Origin: Zoogloeaceae bacterium G21618-S1
GTDB lineage: Bacteria > Pseudomonadota > Gammaproteobacteria > Burkholderiales > Rhodocyclaceae
Assembly (NCBI GenBank): GCA_027214125.1
Contig: JAPWHF010000013.1
Coordinates: forward strand, 43,324 to 107,323
Reading direction: 5' to 3'
DNA length: 64,000 nt
Shown: positions 27,554 through 38,240 of the stretch, one piece after another
Layout of the letters: each line of letters starts with the position of its first letter
Position numbering within the stretch: position 1 is the stretch's first letter
Program-made: the position numbers and the translations under genes
The notes under the pieces: generated by a model
The model's database searches: none
What the model saw: only the letters and a program-made list of their open reading frames with translations
What the model was told of the DNA's origin: nothing

Positions 27554-30048
27554 ATCGCCCAACCCGCGCACCTGGCGAGGCCTTGCTCGCGTTCTGGCAC
27601 GCCGCCCGGCGCGAAGCCGAACACGGAAACCAAATGGCCAGCAGGCTACCCGCCGCCGTGCGCGTCGCGCTCGAGCGTGCGCCAGGCACCCAGCGCGGCA
27701 TCGCCATCACCGCCATGCTTCTCGTCCTGCCGCTGGTTCTGGGCGGGCGCGACACCACCTGGCCTGGCGTGTGGATCGCCCTGCAGGTTGGTGGCGGCAC
27801 CGCACTGATGGCGCTGCCCGCTGTCATTGGCTGGTCGCAAGCGGCCATCGGCCGCTTCGCCGCGCTGATGTTGGGGGCCGCCTTTTTTGCCGTCATCGGA
27901 CTGAGCAACGTCCTGCCCGGTGATCCCACGCAGGCACAAACGCTTCGCCAGGCAGTGTTGGTCGGCAGCGCCATTGCGGCATGTTTGTCGCTCTCGATGG
28001 TGCTCATCACGCAACGCCTCGGGCGCATCCTCGGCACATTCGCGCTTCCGCTCTCTGCCGCCCTGGCGATCGCCAGCGGCGCTGCGCTGTTCGTGCTGGG
28101 CGTCACTGCCTGGCAAACCGGCGACAACCTGGTCCGCTTGATGGCGATTGTTGGCGGGCTGTGGATCGCCGCCTTTCTATGCAACCGCTTTGAAGCCACC
28201 CGAGGTTTTCGCGGGGCCGGAAAATTGCTTACCTTGCGCAACGGCACGATCCGCCTGGGTGGCCTGTTGAGCGGTGTGGCCCTGGCCCAACTCACGGTGC
28301 CCTGGCTGGAGAGCGCTGCCTGGCGAGCTGCCTTCAACACACCGCTCGAAGGCATCGCACCGATCGCCGGCATGCTCGCTGGCATGGGCTGCGCACTGGC
28401 GATGGCCGGCGCCGGCATGACACTCCCAGCGCTCCTCGCGCGCTGGCAGCTGGGCGGGAGAATCTGCGCCAGCACGGCTGGCGAAGTCGCCTGGTTCGCC
28501 GCCTGGATGCTGCTGATGGCCAATGCCGTCTGGTTGACTGAAACGCTCGCCGCGCTGCTGAGCGCGCTCGGCCGGGAGGGGGTTTTTCTGCACGGCGTGC
28601 CGGTCGATTTCGGCCCGCGCGATGAGGCAGCGGCGCATGTAGCACTCGCTTGTCTGGTGGTCCTTGTCCATGGCGTCGCCCGCATTCTGATCGGCCGCCC
28701 TGCACGTTCACCGGGCACACCGCTCTGGCTGGTGCTGCCCAGCGACGCCGAATTCACCGTAGGTCTGCACATCGCCGAACGCGTCGCCACCGAATGGAGC
28801 GATGGACCGGTCACGCTACTCGCGCCAAGCGCTGCTGCACCGCGCCTGCGGGGCGCACACCTGCGGCTGGCTCAATACGCCAACTCGGTCGCCGACCTCT
28901 TCCTGAGCACCGCCATGGACGCAAAAGTCTGGCAGCACCAGCCGATGGCCGAGGCCACCCGTGGCGCGCTGCATTTGCGAGAAGTCTATGCCACGCCGGC
29001 AGCAGCCCAAGCGCTGATGACCATGCTTCCCGACGACGCACGCGTGCTGGCCCTGGCCGACGGTCCGCTGGCCGAGGGCTGGACCGCCGCGCTGGCCGAG
29101 CTGCCCGAGCATTCAGAACGCCTCACGCTCCGCCCCGTAGTGCTGGGCAAGCCCATTGACGCATCCTGGAAAGAAGGGCCGGACCGCGAGCACCTGATTG
29201 CCGGATTCTTTTTCAAACACCGGCCAAAATCCATTGAAGAACGCCGCATGCTGATCCTGCACAGCGCATCGGACGGCGCGCTGGCCGAACAACTGGCCCG
29301 CGCGCTGTATCAACAGACCGACGCACACGGGCGGCGCATTGTCGCCACCCTGCTCCAGCCCGCGACGACGGGCACCGCGGCACTGGGCTGGTCAGCCGGC
29401 ACCTGGCTGACCCTGCTGGCCCTGTTCAACCGCTTTGCACAGCAGGGCGGACTCGGCCTCTTTGGACGGTTGATCTGGCGCTTTCTGCCGGCACCTGAAA
29501 CGCGTGCGCGCACCCAGCGTTTCGATCTGATCATCATCGAAGCGGGCATGAGCACGTCGGAAACGACCGCCGCGCGCGGCCTGGAACGGATGGTCGATTC
29601 GGTGATCGGCCTGACCCCGGCGATGCGCTCTCACGATGCCCCAACGCTCTATGGCGCAGACGAATACACCGCCCGCATCAGCCTGCCAGCGCCAAGCGCG
29701 CTGGCCGACGCCCTGCCAGCGCTGGCCCGCCAATTGACCAACGTCGAAGCGCGGCCACGGCATTCCGACCACCCTGAATCCAAAGGCGGCACCCACCTTG
29801 GCAAGACTCGGAACGCGTCCGAGAGCAAAAATACCATCAACAGCCCGTTCGACGATTCCCCCGAGGAATCCGACGTGCCGACCGAACTCACCGAGCAGTC
29901 CGCAACAATCCCCATGCCCGAGCCTTCGACGCCGGAAGACAGTGCCACCAACCGGCAAAGCTTCAGCTGGCTAAAGACAGCACTCCCCGCCCCCTTCATG
30001 CTGTGGCGCCTCCTCCGCAAGTGGCTTACGCGATCGGATTCAAACTAA
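27550..30048 (+). CDS. polytopic membrane protein with C-terminal cytoplasmic region (832 residues)
   Basis: No family was recognised. About ten hydrophobic helices lie between residues 48 and 382, followed by a soluble region to about 700 and a Ser/Asp/Glu-rich disordered tail. The soluble part contains two stretches with strand-helix-strand character: LWLVLPSDAEFTVGLHIAE (about 393) and RMLILHSASDGALAEQLARAL (about 585); the second is reminiscent of a TIR or other Rossmann-like first strand. The ATG overlaps the stop of the WD40 gene as ATGA. As the only polytopic protein of the cassette it is a candidate membrane effector or channel. Function is inference. Confidence 0.75.
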   Translation: MNRPTRAPGEALLAFWHAARREAEHGNQMASRLPAAVRVALERAPGTQRGIAITAMLLVLPLVLGGRDTTWPGVWIALQVGGGTALMALPAVIGWSQAAIGRFAALMLGAAFFAVIGLSNVLPGDPTQAQTLRQAVLVGSAIAACLSLSMVLITQRLGRILGTFALPLSAALAIASGAALFVLGVTAWQTGDNLVRLMAIVGGLWIAAFLCNRFEATRGFRGAGKLLTLRNGTIRLGGLLSGVALAQLTVPWLESAAWRAAFNTPLEGIAPIAGMLAGMGCALAMAGAGMTLPALLARWQLGGRICASTAGEVAWFAAWMLLMANAVWLTETLAALLSALGREGVFLHGVPVDFGPRDEAAAHVALACLVVLVHGVARILIGRPARSPGTPLWLVLPSDAEFTVGLHIAERVATEWSDGPVTLLAPSAAAPRLRGAHLRLAQYANSVADLFLSTAMDAKVWQHQPMAEATRGALHLREVYATPAAAQALMTMLPDDARVLALADGPLAEGWTAALAELPEHSERLTLRPVVLGKPIDASWKEGPDREHLIAGFFFKHRPKSIEERRMLILHSASDGALAEQLARALYQQTDAHGRRIVATLLQPATTGTAALGWSAGTWLTLLALFNRFAQQGGLGLFGRLIWRFLPAPETRARTQRFDLIIIEAGMSTSETTAARGLERMVDSVIGLTPAMRSHDAPTLYGADEYTARISLPAPSALADALPALARQLTNVEARPRHSDHPESKGGTHLGKTRNASESKNTINSPFDDSPEESDVPTELTEQSATIPMPEPSTPEDSATNRQSFSWLKTALPAPFMLWRLLRKWLTRSDSN

Positions 30049-30060
30049 GGGGCGATCGCC

Positions 30061-30092
30061 AAACCCGTGACTCAGACGGACACCGCGGGTTT
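30061..30092. terminator. possible stem-loop after the cassette
   Basis: AAACCCG and CGGGTTT (7 bp) flank an 18-base loop just after the last cassette gene and before the convergent DUF3820 gene. No long T-run is present, so it is a weak terminator candidate. Confidence 0.35.
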
Positions 30093-30119
30093 ACCGGAAG
30101 TGGGTCTACCTGCCACAGG

Positions 30120-30335
30120 TCAACGGGCTTTCCGCAAGGGGTCAATCAGGCCTACCAGATTATTGTGGTCGAGCTCATACATGAGCGCCAGTAGCTGCCC
30201 CAAACGGCCTTCGGGAAAACCTTGTCGTGCGAACCACGCAAGGTAGTGCCCCGGAAGGTCCGCAATGACACGTCCTTTGTATTTACCGAAGGGCATCTCT
30301 TGGATTAGCAACAATTCCAGGAGTTCTGGGTTCAT
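30120..30335 (-). CDS. DUF3820 family protein
   Basis: The 71-residue protein matches the DUF3820 pattern: MPFGKYKGRVIADLPGHYLAWF near the N-terminus followed by a helical stretch. The family includes a putative quorum-sensing-regulated factor and a domain found beside some exonucleases; the biochemical role is unknown. It is downstream of, and on the same strand as, tRNA-Pro, separated by that tRNA's terminator. It converges with the TIR cassette. Confidence 0.75.
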   Translation of the reverse strand: MNPELLELLLIQEMPFGKYKGRVIADLPGHYLAWFARQGFPEGRLGQLLALMYELDHNNLVGLIDPLRKAR

Positions 30336-30463
30336 AGTGAGTCAAGGGTGTTCAACACAATGCGCTCGGACCAAAGACCTTGGTTGGTGCCGCGGCGCCC
30401 GGACTGTTCAAACTGTACAAAAGGGAAGACAACGCACTCGGAGCCACCCAAACGCCGAAAAGC

Positions 30464-30488
30464 AAAAAGCCCAGTCCGAAGACTGGGC
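30464..30488 (-). terminator. intrinsic terminator of tRNA-Pro
   Basis: On the minus strand GCCCAGTC-TTCG-GACTGGGC is followed by TTTTT. The UUCG tetraloop and T-run are typical. It lies 18 bases after the tRNA-Pro CCA end. Confidence 0.85.
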
Positions 30489-30505
30489 CAAGTGCCTGTT
30501 TCTAT

Positions 30506-30583
<78 letters not shown>

Positions 30584-30651
30584 CACAGGAGCGGAATTAT
30601 AGCACCGGAAATCAAAACTACAATTCCGCAAGGCCGATATTTTTAACAAAC

Positions 30652-31032
30652 CTAGCGCTTCAAGTCATCCAACAAGGCGATCAGGGTCTCACGCGCTTGC
30701 GAAATAGACGCTCGCAACTCAACCGCCTGCTCCGCGTCTTCCTGTGCGTGGATCGCCGATGCATTCAGTTGATTCCGCGCGCCGGAGATCGTGAAACCAT
30801 CACGGTACAGCAGTTCCCGGATCTTGCGGATCAAGCGCACCTCATGGTGCTGGTAATAGCGTCGGTTCCCCCGACGTTTTACCGGCTTGAGCTGGGTAAA
30901 CTCCTGCTCCCAGTAGCGCAGCACATGCGGTTTGACAGCACACAGATCGCTGACTTCGCCAATCGTGAAATAACGTTTGGCCGGGATCGGCGGCAGTACG
31001 ACATCCGCTTCCGGATTAGGACTTTCCTGCAT
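30652..31032 (-). CDS. MerR-family regulator next to ihfA
   Basis: The 126-residue protein has an N-terminal MerR winged helix ([25 protein letters not shown], then [13 protein letters not shown]) and a C-terminal coiled coil for dimerisation. No conserved Cys for metal binding is seen. This small MerR protein is regularly encoded after ihfA in beta- and gammaproteobacteria; its target is not known. It overlaps the end of ihfA by 17 bases. Confidence 0.9.
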   Translation of the reverse strand: MQESPNPEADVVLPPIPAKRYFTIGEVSDLCAVKPHVLRYWEQEFTQLKPVKRRGNRRYYQHHEVRLIRKIRELLYRDGFTISGARNQLNASAIHAQEDAEQAVELRASISQARETLIALLDDLKR

Positions 31033-31318
31033 AGCTCAGCTTTTCCACAGAAGATTTCAGCTTCTGGCTGGCGTGAAAGGTCACTACACGGCGGGCGGTA
31101 ATGGGAATTTCTTCCCCCGTTTTCGGGTTCCGGCCCGGACGCTGGGGTTTGTCGCGCAACTGGAAGTTGCCAAAACCGGACAGCTTGACGCAGTCCCCCC
31201 GCTCCAATGCCGTGCGAATTTCTTCGAAGAACCCTTCCACCATGTCTTTCGATTCGCGCTTGTTCAAACCGACCTGCTCAAACAACAGATCCGCTAATTC
31301 GGCCTTCGTTAACGTCAT
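31016..31318 (-). CDS. ihfA: integration host factor subunit alpha
   Basis: The 100-residue DNA-bending protein of the HU/IHF family begins [20 protein letters not shown]; the beta-arm is [20 protein letters not shown]. It pairs with IhfB, which is also encoded in this window (46677-46961). It follows pheT by 11 bases, the standard pheST-ihfA order. Confidence 0.96.
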   Translation of the reverse strand: MTLTKAELADLLFEQVGLNKRESKDMVEGFFEEIRTALERGDCVKLSGFGNFQLRDKPQRPGRNPKTGEEIPITARRVVTFHASQKLKSSVEKLSYAGKS

Positions 31319-31329
31319 GCTTGCGTCCC

Positions 31330-33708
31330 TTATCTACGCAGGGCGGCGTTGAATTGTGCTTCAGCGCACTGAACCAGCGCGCTCACCGCAGCGTCCACCT
31401 CGGCATCTTCAAGGGTTCGTTGAGTATCTTGCATCAACACCCTGAAAGCAAGGCTCTTTTTGTCGGGATCAACCCCCTTCCCTTGATAGACATCGAACAG
31501 CTGGATGTCCCGAACAATGGCCGGCGCAACCTGCTTGAGCGCCGCCATCAAAGACATCGAAGTGATCGAATTGGCGACCACCAGTGCCATGTCACGGACC
31601 ACGGCGGGTTGTCGCGAAATGCTTGAATACACCGGAAGATTCGTTGCCAGTACGGTGTCTACATCGACTTCGCAAACGACTGGTGCAGTTCCCAACTCGT
31701 ATTTTTGCACCCATTTCGGGTGTATTTCGCCGATATAGCCGACAAGCTTGCCTTCGACCAGCACTTTGGCGCTGCGACCCGGATGCAAAGCGGGATGCTC
31801 GGCCGCTTCGAAGGCGAGCATCTGCGGCGCGAACAAAGCCTCAAGATCACCCTTCAGGTCGTAGAAATCGGCGTTGCGATGCGCTATGCCCCACTGCTCA
31901 GGGGCCGTACCCGCCGCGGCCAGCAGACCGAGCCGCACAGGTTGATCGTATCCTGCCACCGGGGCGCCGACGGCATCGATGCGGAAGCAGCGACCGGTTT
32001 CAAACACGCGCACGCGAGGGTTCTGCCGCTTGCGATTGGTCAGCAACACGCCGAGCAGTCCGGGAATCAGACTGCTGCGCATCACGTTCATCTGGCTGGC
32101 AATCGGGTTAGCCAGACGGATCGGCTGCGCATTGCCGCAAAAGTCGCGCTCCCATGCTTCTTCAATGAAGGAGTAAGTAACCACTTCCTGGTAGTCGCGG
32201 CCGGCCACCATGCGCTTCACTTGCCACAGGTCACGACGGGATTCTGGCCGTTCCAGCATGGCCAGATGGCCTTGCGGCGCAGGCGCGGGAATGTTGTCGT
32301 AGCCATGCAGACGCGCCAGCTCTTCAACCAGATCGACTTCGATCTCGATATCAAAGCGATACGACGGCGGCGTCACACGGAAGTTATCGCCCTCTCGCGC
32401 CACATCCAGGTGCACGCGGGCAAGCAGGCTGGCCATAGCGTCATCGGACAGATCGATACCCAATACTTTGCGAGCCCGAGCGGGGCGCAAGGTTACCGGC
32501 GGACGCGCGGGCAGGTGCGCAAGGCTTTCCGCCTGAACGACCGGACCGATCTGGCCACCGCAGATCTCGAGAATCAATGCGGTGGCACGCTCGATTGCCA
32601 CGGGCGACAGCGCAAAGTCGACGCCGCGCTCGAAGCGGTGAGAGGCATCCGAACCAAAACCATATTCGCGTGCGCGACCGGCCACTGCGTCTGGCGCAAA
32701 GTAGGCGGCTTCAAGAAATACGTTGCGGGTGTCGAGCGAGATACCGCTCTCCTCACCACCCATGATGCCGGCCATGCCCAGCACGCGGGCATCATCTGCA
32801 ATCACCAGGGTGCCGGCTGCCAGATCAATCACCTGCTCGTTGAGCAGCAGCAGCTTTTCGCCCGGCTGCGCCATGCGCGCATGGATCGTGCCATCGAGGC
32901 GGTCGTTGTCGTAGGCGTGCAGCGGCTGGCCCAGTTCGAGCATCACGTAATTGGTGATGTCCACCAGCGCGCTGATCGCACGAATGCCGCTGCGCTCCAG
33001 GCGACGCACCATCCATTCTGGCGTGCTTGCGCGCGCGTCCACACCTTGAAGGATTCGGCCGCAAAAACGCGGGCACGATTCGGGGGCGTCAAGCGCGATG
33101 ACCCGACGATCATCGATCGTCGGTTCGACGGGCGCCGACGCGGGCATCGTCAGCGGAAGATCGGTCAGCGCCGCCACTTCGCGGGCCACGCCCGCGAGGC
33201 TGAGACAGTCCGCCCGATTCGGCGTCAGCTTGATCACATACACCGTGTCATCCAGCCCCAGGAGCTGGCGAATATCGGCACCTACGGGCGCCGAATCGGG
33301 CAGTGCATACAGGCCACCATGTTCGTCGGAAATGCCAAGCTCACGGGCGGAGCACAACATGCCGTGCGAAGCGACACCGCGTAACTTGGCTTTCTTGATT
33401 TCGAAACCCGGCAGCGTGGCGCCAACCAAAGCGCACGGCACTTTCATGCCGGCCTCGGCGTTGGGTGCCCCGCACACGATTTGCAGCGGTGCCTCCTGAC
33501 CGACATCGACCTGGCACACTTTGAGGCGATCCGCGTCCGGGTGTTTTTCGGTCGACAGAATCTTGCCCACCACGACCGAGGTAAACACCCCGCCGACGGC
33601 GTTCATTTCTTCCACTTCCAGGCCAGCCATGGTCATCAACTGACCGAGCGCCTCGCTGTCAATCTTCGGATCAACAAAGTGGCGCAACCATTGTTCTGAG
33701 AATTGCAT
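31330..33708 (-). CDS. pheT: phenylalanyl-tRNA synthetase beta subunit
   Basis: A 792-residue subunit of the (alpha-beta)2 PheRS. It has the EMAP/tRNA-binding domain ([20 protein letters not shown], about 45-65), the B3/B4 editing region, the B5 domain, a catalytic-like core and the C-terminal FDX-ACB domain ([17 protein letters not shown]) that holds tRNA-Phe. Length is normal. It begins 6 bases after pheS. Confidence 0.97.
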   Translation of the reverse strand: MQFSEQWLRHFVDPKIDSEALGQLMTMAGLEVEEMNAVGGVFTSVVVGKILSTEKHPDADRLKVCQVDVGQEAPLQIVCGAPNAEAGMKVPCALVGATLPGFEIKKAKLRGVASHGMLCSARELGISDEHGGLYALPDSAPVGADIRQLLGLDDTVYVIKLTPNRADCLSLAGVAREVAALTDLPLTMPASAPVEPTIDDRRVIALDAPESCPRFCGRILQGVDARASTPEWMVRRLERSGIRAISALVDITNYVMLELGQPLHAYDNDRLDGTIHARMAQPGEKLLLLNEQVIDLAAGTLVIADDARVLGMAGIMGGEESGISLDTRNVFLEAAYFAPDAVAGRAREYGFGSDASHRFERGVDFALSPVAIERATALILEICGGQIGPVVQAESLAHLPARPPVTLRPARARKVLGIDLSDDAMASLLARVHLDVAREGDNFRVTPPSYRFDIEIEVDLVEELARLHGYDNIPAPAPQGHLAMLERPESRRDLWQVKRMVAGRDYQEVVTYSFIEEAWERDFCGNAQPIRLANPIASQMNVMRSSLIPGLLGVLLTNRKRQNPRVRVFETGRCFRIDAVGAPVAGYDQPVRLGLLAAAGTAPEQWGIAHRNADFYDLKGDLEALFAPQMLAFEAAEHPALHPGRSAKVLVEGKLVGYIGEIHPKWVQKYELGTAPVVCEVDVDTVLATNLPVYSSISRQPAVVRDMALVVANSITSMSLMAALKQVAPAIVRDIQLFDVYQGKGVDPDKKSLAFRVLMQDTQRTLEDAEVDAAVSALVQCAEAQFNAALRR

Positions 33709-33714
33709 GTTCGC

Positions 33715-34767
<1,053 letters not shown>

Positions 34768-34771
34768 TCAG

Positions 34772-34798
34772 AAAAAAAAAGGAGGCCAGGCCTCCTTT
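34772..34798 (-). terminator. terminator/attenuator between rplT and pheS
   Basis: On the minus strand AAAGGAGGC-CTG-GCCTCCTTT is followed by a T-run, 9-bp perfect stem. The T-run ends about 25 bases before the pheS ATG, leaving no space for a promoter. In E. coli pheST is controlled by an attenuator at the same place (pheM leader); no Phe-rich leader peptide is visible here. Confidence 0.75.
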
Positions 34799-34815
34799 CT
34801 TTGAGCTGCATCTAC

Positions 34816-35175
34816 TTATGCAGCAAGCTTTGCCTTGGCCTGATCAACAAGGGCAGAAAACGCCGGCTTGTCGAACACTGCCAGATCGGCCAGCACTTTG
34901 CGGTCAACTTCAATCGCGGCTTTCTTCAAGCCATTCATGAAGACGCTGTAGGTCAGACCCAGCTCGCGGGCAGCCGCGTTGATACGGGCAATCCACAGAG
35001 CGCGGAACTGACGCTTGCGCTGACGACGGTCACGATACTGATATTGACCGGCCTTCATCACCGCCTGTTTGGCGACGCGATAGACGTTCTTGCGGCGACC
35101 GCGATAGCCCTTGGCTTGAGCAAGGACTTTCTTGTGGCGGGCGCGGGCCGTTACACCACGTTTAACTCGGGACAT
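34816..35175 (-). CDS. rplT: 50S ribosomal protein L20
   Basis: 119 residues of typical L20: [18 protein letters not shown], then basic helical [20 protein letters not shown] and [21 protein letters not shown]20 is needed for early 50S assembly and in E. coli represses its own operon by binding the leader of rpmI. It lies 12 bases after rpmI. Confidence 0.98.
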   Translation of the reverse strand: MSRVKRGVTARARHKKVLAQAKGYRGRRKNVYRVAKQAVMKAGQYQYRDRRQRKRQFRALWIARINAAARELGLTYSVFMNGLKKAAIEVDRKVLADLAVFDKPAFSALVDQAKAKLAA

Positions 35176-35187
35176 CTTTTTCTCCTA

Positions 35188-35385
35188 TCAGGCGTAAGGC
35201 AACATGGCGCGAACCATCTTGACGTCAGACTCATGAACCTCCAGAACACCGCGCAGGTGACGCTTCACCTTGGTGGTCTTCTTGGTCAGAATGTGACGCT
35301 TAAACGCCTGGGCACGCTTGATGCCACCGCCGGCGCGCAGCTTGAACCGCTTTTTTGCGCCGCTCTTCGTTTTCATCTTGGGCAT
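35188..35385 (-). CDS. rpmI: 50S ribosomal protein L35
   Basis: 65 residues of typical L35: [16 protein letters not shown], basic throughout. AGGAG lies before the ATG. The 120-base gap to infC contains a stem-loop. Confidence 0.97.
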   Translation of the reverse strand: MPKMKTKSGAKKRFKLRAGGGIKRAQAFKRHILTKKTTKVKRHLRGVLEVHESDVKMVRAMLPYA

Positions 35386-35481
35386 GACTGCTCCTGTTAT
35401 GTCATGGCACCAGGTAACGCGAATACGCGTATTTTTTTACCCGGCTCCACTTGTCATGGAAGTGACTGGCACCTCCCCTAC

Positions 35482-35502
35482 TTTTTGCGCAGTGCGCAAA
35501 AA
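35482..35502 (-). promoter_or_regulatory. stem-loop after infC, in the rpmI leader
   Basis: A perfect 9-bp hairpin, TTTTTGCGC-ACT-GCGCAAAAA on the minus strand, starts 3 bases after the infC stop codon. It is not followed by a T-run. It lies in the region where L20 binds mRNA in E. coli to repress rpmI-rplT, so it may be part of such a site or an RNA-processing signal. Confidence 0.45.
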
Positions 35503-35505
35503 TCC

Positions 35506-36030
35506 TTAAACCGTTTTCTTGCTCGGCGCGATGATCATCACCATCTGACGCCCTTCCATCTTCGGCATCTGCTCGACGTTCGCCAACTCAACCAGATCGG
35601 CCTTGATGCGCTCCAGCTGCCGCATGCCGTATTCCTGGTGGGCCATCTCCCGTCCGCGGAAACGCAGCGTCACTTTGACCTTGTCGCCATTTTCCAGGAA
35701 GCGTTTCAGATTACGCAGCTTGATCTGGTAGTCATTCTCGTCCGTTCGCGGACGCAGTTTGACTTCCTTCACCTGAACCTGCTTTTGCTTGAGCTTAGCC
35801 TCATGCGCCTTCTTGGCGCTCTGATACTTAAACTTGCCGACATCCATGATGCGGCAGACCGGCGGTTCAGCCAGCGGAGCGATCTCTACCAGATCCAGCC
35901 CCACTTCATCGGCCATCGCCAGTGCTGCACGAATGGACACGACACCTGCCTGTTCCCCGTCGGCGTCGATCAGACGCACTTCCGGCGCGGTAATTTCTGA
36001 ATTAACGCGCTGCTTCTTTTCCTGAGCGAT
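35506..36030 (-). CDS. infC: translation initiation factor IF-3, ATC start
   Basis: A 174-residue IF-3 with N-domain [22 protein letters not shown] and [14 protein letters not shown], a Lys-rich linker, and C-domain [14 protein letters not shown]. The first ATG (35979) would remove the conserved N-terminal segment. In frame upstream, ATC at 36030 begins [20 protein letters not shown], typical of betaproteobacterial IF-3, with GGAG about 9 bases before it. ATC/ATT starts are a known hallmark of infC that lets IF-3 repress its own translation. thrS ends 27 bases upstream. Confidence 0.93.
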   Translation of the reverse strand: MAQEKKQRVNSEITAPEVRLIDADGEQAGVVSIRAALAMADEVGLDLVEIAPLAEPPVCRIMDVGKFKYQSAKKAHEAKLKQKQVQVKEVKLRPRTDENDYQIKLRNLKRFLENGDKVKVTLRFRGREMAHQEYGMRQLERIKADLVELANVEQMPKMEGRQMVMIIAPSKKTV

Positions 36031-36057
36031 GGTTCAACTCTCCAAATTCGAACAAAA

Positions 36058-37974
36058 TCAGTCCATGCCGGCGCGCGTAAGAACTTCACGCTGCCAACGC
36101 TCGATCAACGAATCGAGGGACATTTGACCGAGGTCTTGACCGCCTCGGGCACGCACGGCAACCAATCCTGCTTCTTTTTCCTTGTCACCGATGACAAGCT
36201 GATACGGCAGGCGGCGTACGCTATGTTCGCGGATTTTATATGTAATTTTCTCGTTCCGCAAATCTGAAACGACCCGGAAACCAGCTTTCTGAAGCCGGCT
36301 TGTCACTGATTTTACATAGTCGGACTGCGGATCGGAGATATTCATCGCAACGGCCTGAACCGGCGCGAGCCAAAACGGGAAGTGGCCGGCGTGGTTTTCG
36401 ATCAGAATGCCAATGAAACGCTCCATCGACCCCAGAATGGCGCGATGCAGCATTACCGGGCGTGCGCGGCTATTTCCTTCGGTCACATACTCGGCATCCA
36501 GGCGCTCAGGCAGCACGAAGTCGAGCTGCATGGTGCCGCATTGCCAGGAGCGTCCAAGCGCGTCCTTGATGTGATATTCGATCTTCGGACCGTAGAAGGC
36601 GCCCTCGCCTTCGAGTTCTTCCCAACTCACGCCGGACGAGGCCAGCGCCTCACGCAATCCGTCTTCGGCCTTGTCCCAGACCGCATCCGAACCAGCACGC
36701 TTTTCAGGGCGAAGCGACAGCTTGACGTCGACTTCCGTAAAGCCGAAATCGCGATACACACGCATCAGCAGTTCGTTGAAGTCACGCACCTCGGAGACCA
36801 CCTGGTCTTCGGTGCAGAAAATGTGGGCATCGTCCTGCACAAAACCACGCACACGCATCAAGCCATGCAGCGCGCCGGAAGGCTCGTTGCGATGGCACGA
36901 GCCAAACTCAGCCAGGCGCAGCGGCAGATCGCGGTAGGAATGCAGCCCGTGGTTGAAAATCTCCACATGGCCGGGGCAGTTCATCGGCTTGACGGCGTAA
37001 TCCCGTTTCTCCGACTCCGTGGTGAACATGTTCTCGCGGTAATTTTCCCAGTGGCCGGAACGTTCCCACAGCGCGCGATCCATCATGAAAGGCGTCTTCA
37101 CCTCCTGATAGCCCGCCTCATTCAGCGTACTACGCATGTACTGCTCAATCTGCTGCCATAGCGTCCAGCCCAGCGGGTGCCAGAACACCATGCCCGGCGC
37201 CTCATCCTGCAGGTGGAACAGATCGAGCTGTTTGCCAATTTTGCGGTGATCGCGCTTTTCGGCTTCTTCGAGCATGTGCAGGTAGTTGGCCTGGTCGTCC
37301 TTGCTGGCCCAGGCCGTACCGTAAATCCGCTGCAACATCTCGTTTTTCGAATCGCCACGCCAGTAGGCGCCCGCGAGCTTCATCAGCTTGAAGACTTTCA
37401 GCTTGCCGGTAGAGGGCACGTGCGGGCCGCGGCACAGGTCGACAAAATCGCCTTCGCGGTACAGCGACACGGCCTGATCCTGCGGAATCGAGGCGATGAT
37501 CTCGGCTTTGTAGTTCTCGCCAATTGATTTAAAGAAGGCCACGGCTTCGTCACGCTGCCAGACCTCGCGCACGACCGGCAGATCTTTTTTTGCGAGCTCG
37601 CGCATGCGCGCCTCGATCTTGGTCAGATCTTCGGGCGTGAAGGGGCGCGCGTAAGAAAAATCGTAGTAGAAGCCGTTTTCAATCACCGGACCGATGGTGA
37701 CCTGCGCTTCCGGGTACAACTCCTTGACGGCATAGGCCAGCAGGTGGGCGGTCGAGTGGCGGATGACTTCCAGGCCATCGGGATCTTTCGCGGTGATGAT
37801 GCTCAGCGCCGCGTCGGCGTCCATTTGATGGGACACATCGACAACAACGCCATCGACCTTGCCCGCCAGCGCGGCGCGCGCCAGCCCTTCGCCGATCGAT
37901 GCAGCAACTTCAAGGACGGTCACCGGCTGCTCGTAACTTCGAACGGAACCGTCGGGGAGCGTGATCTTCGGCAT
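36058..37974 (-). CDS. thrS: threonyl-tRNA synthetase
   Basis: 638 residues with the full set of domains: TGS (about 1-60), the editing domain, class II catalytic core ([40 protein letters not shown]) and C-terminal anticodon-binding domain. The zinc-binding Cys of MNCPGH is present. AAGGA precedes the ATG. It is the first protein gene of thrS-infC-rpmI-rplT-pheST-ihfA-merR, and a terminator-like hairpin ends 18 bases upstream of its start codon. Confidence 0.97.
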   Translation of the reverse strand: MPKITLPDGSVRSYEQPVTVLEVAASIGEGLARAALAGKVDGVVVDVSHQMDADAALSIITAKDPDGLEVIRHSTAHLLAYAVKELYPEAQVTIGPVIENGFYYDFSYARPFTPEDLTKIEARMRELAKKDLPVVREVWQRDEAVAFFKSIGENYKAEIIASIPQDQAVSLYREGDFVDLCRGPHVPSTGKLKVFKLMKLAGAYWRGDSKNEMLQRIYGTAWASKDDQANYLHMLEEAEKRDHRKIGKQLDLFHLQDEAPGMVFWHPLGWTLWQQIEQYMRSTLNEAGYQEVKTPFMMDRALWERSGHWENYRENMFTTESEKRDYAVKPMNCPGHVEIFNHGLHSYRDLPLRLAEFGSCHRNEPSGALHGLMRVRGFVQDDAHIFCTEDQVVSEVRDFNELLMRVYRDFGFTEVDVKLSLRPEKRAGSDAVWDKAEDGLREALASSGVSWEELEGEGAFYGPKIEYHIKDALGRSWQCGTMQLDFVLPERLDAEYVTEGNSRARPVMLHRAILGSMERFIGILIENHAGHFPFWLAPVQAVAMNISDPQSDYVKSVTSRLQKAGFRVVSDLRNEKITYKIREHSVRRLPYQLVIGDKEKEAGLVAVRARGGQDLGQMSLDSLIERWQREVLTRAGMD

Positions 37975-37992
37975 GACTCAATCCTTTGAGGC

Positions 37993-38025
37993 AAAAAAAA
38001 AGTGCGGTCTGAGCCGCACTTTTTT
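37993..38025 (-). terminator. terminator/attenuator between tRNA-Val and thrS
   Basis: On the minus strand AAAAAAGTGCGG-CTCAGA-CCGCACTTTTTTTTT forms a 7-bp GC stem extended by A-T pairs with a 9-base T-run. It can end tRNA-Val transcripts. Because only 18 bases separate it from thrS, transcripts entering thrS must read through it. Confidence 0.85.
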
Positions 38026-38060
38026 CGTTCGCAACGCAAACGTCGTGAAACTCGACCTGT

Positions 38061-38096
38061 TCAGTTATTGCAACCGGTGCAAGTTCGGAAAGCCAC
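38061..38096 (-). CDS. possible thrS leader peptide (11 residues)
   Basis: AAGGAG at 38106-38111 is followed after 9 bases by GTG opening an 11-codon frame, MAFRTCTGCNN, then TGA. It has Thr codons ACT and ACC two apart and lies about 40 bases before the terminator-like hairpin preceding thrS. The arrangement resembles a transcription-attenuation leader, but two Thr codons are few. A second hairpin (GTTTGC-GTT-GCGAAC) lies between. Chance cannot be excluded. Confidence 0.3.
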   Translation of the reverse strand: MAFRTCTGCNN

Positions 38097-38118
38097 GACA
38101 ATGCGCTCCTTAGATGTT

Positions 38119-38195
38119 TGGTAGGCGCGATTGGACTCGAACCAACGACCCCCACCATGTCAAGGTGGTGCTCTAACCAGCTGAGCTACGCGCCT
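38119..38195 (-). tRNA. tRNA-Val(GAC)
   Basis: A 77-nt cloverleaf with acceptor AGGCGCG/CGCGCCT, D-arm GCTCAGCTGGTTAGAGC, anticodon stem CCACC/GGTGG with loop TTGACAT (anticodon GAC), T-loop GTTCGAGTC and encoded CCA. Confidence 0.97.
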
Positions 38196-38240
38196 AAGGA
38201 GGCCGAATTATAGCCGAACCCAATCAGCTGTCAAATACTT

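Noticed and set aside
35403..35480. A sigma-54 promoter in the infC/rpmI gap (TGGCAC near 35467).
   Set aside because: The distance from TGGCAC to the next TTGC is far from the -24/-12 spacing.
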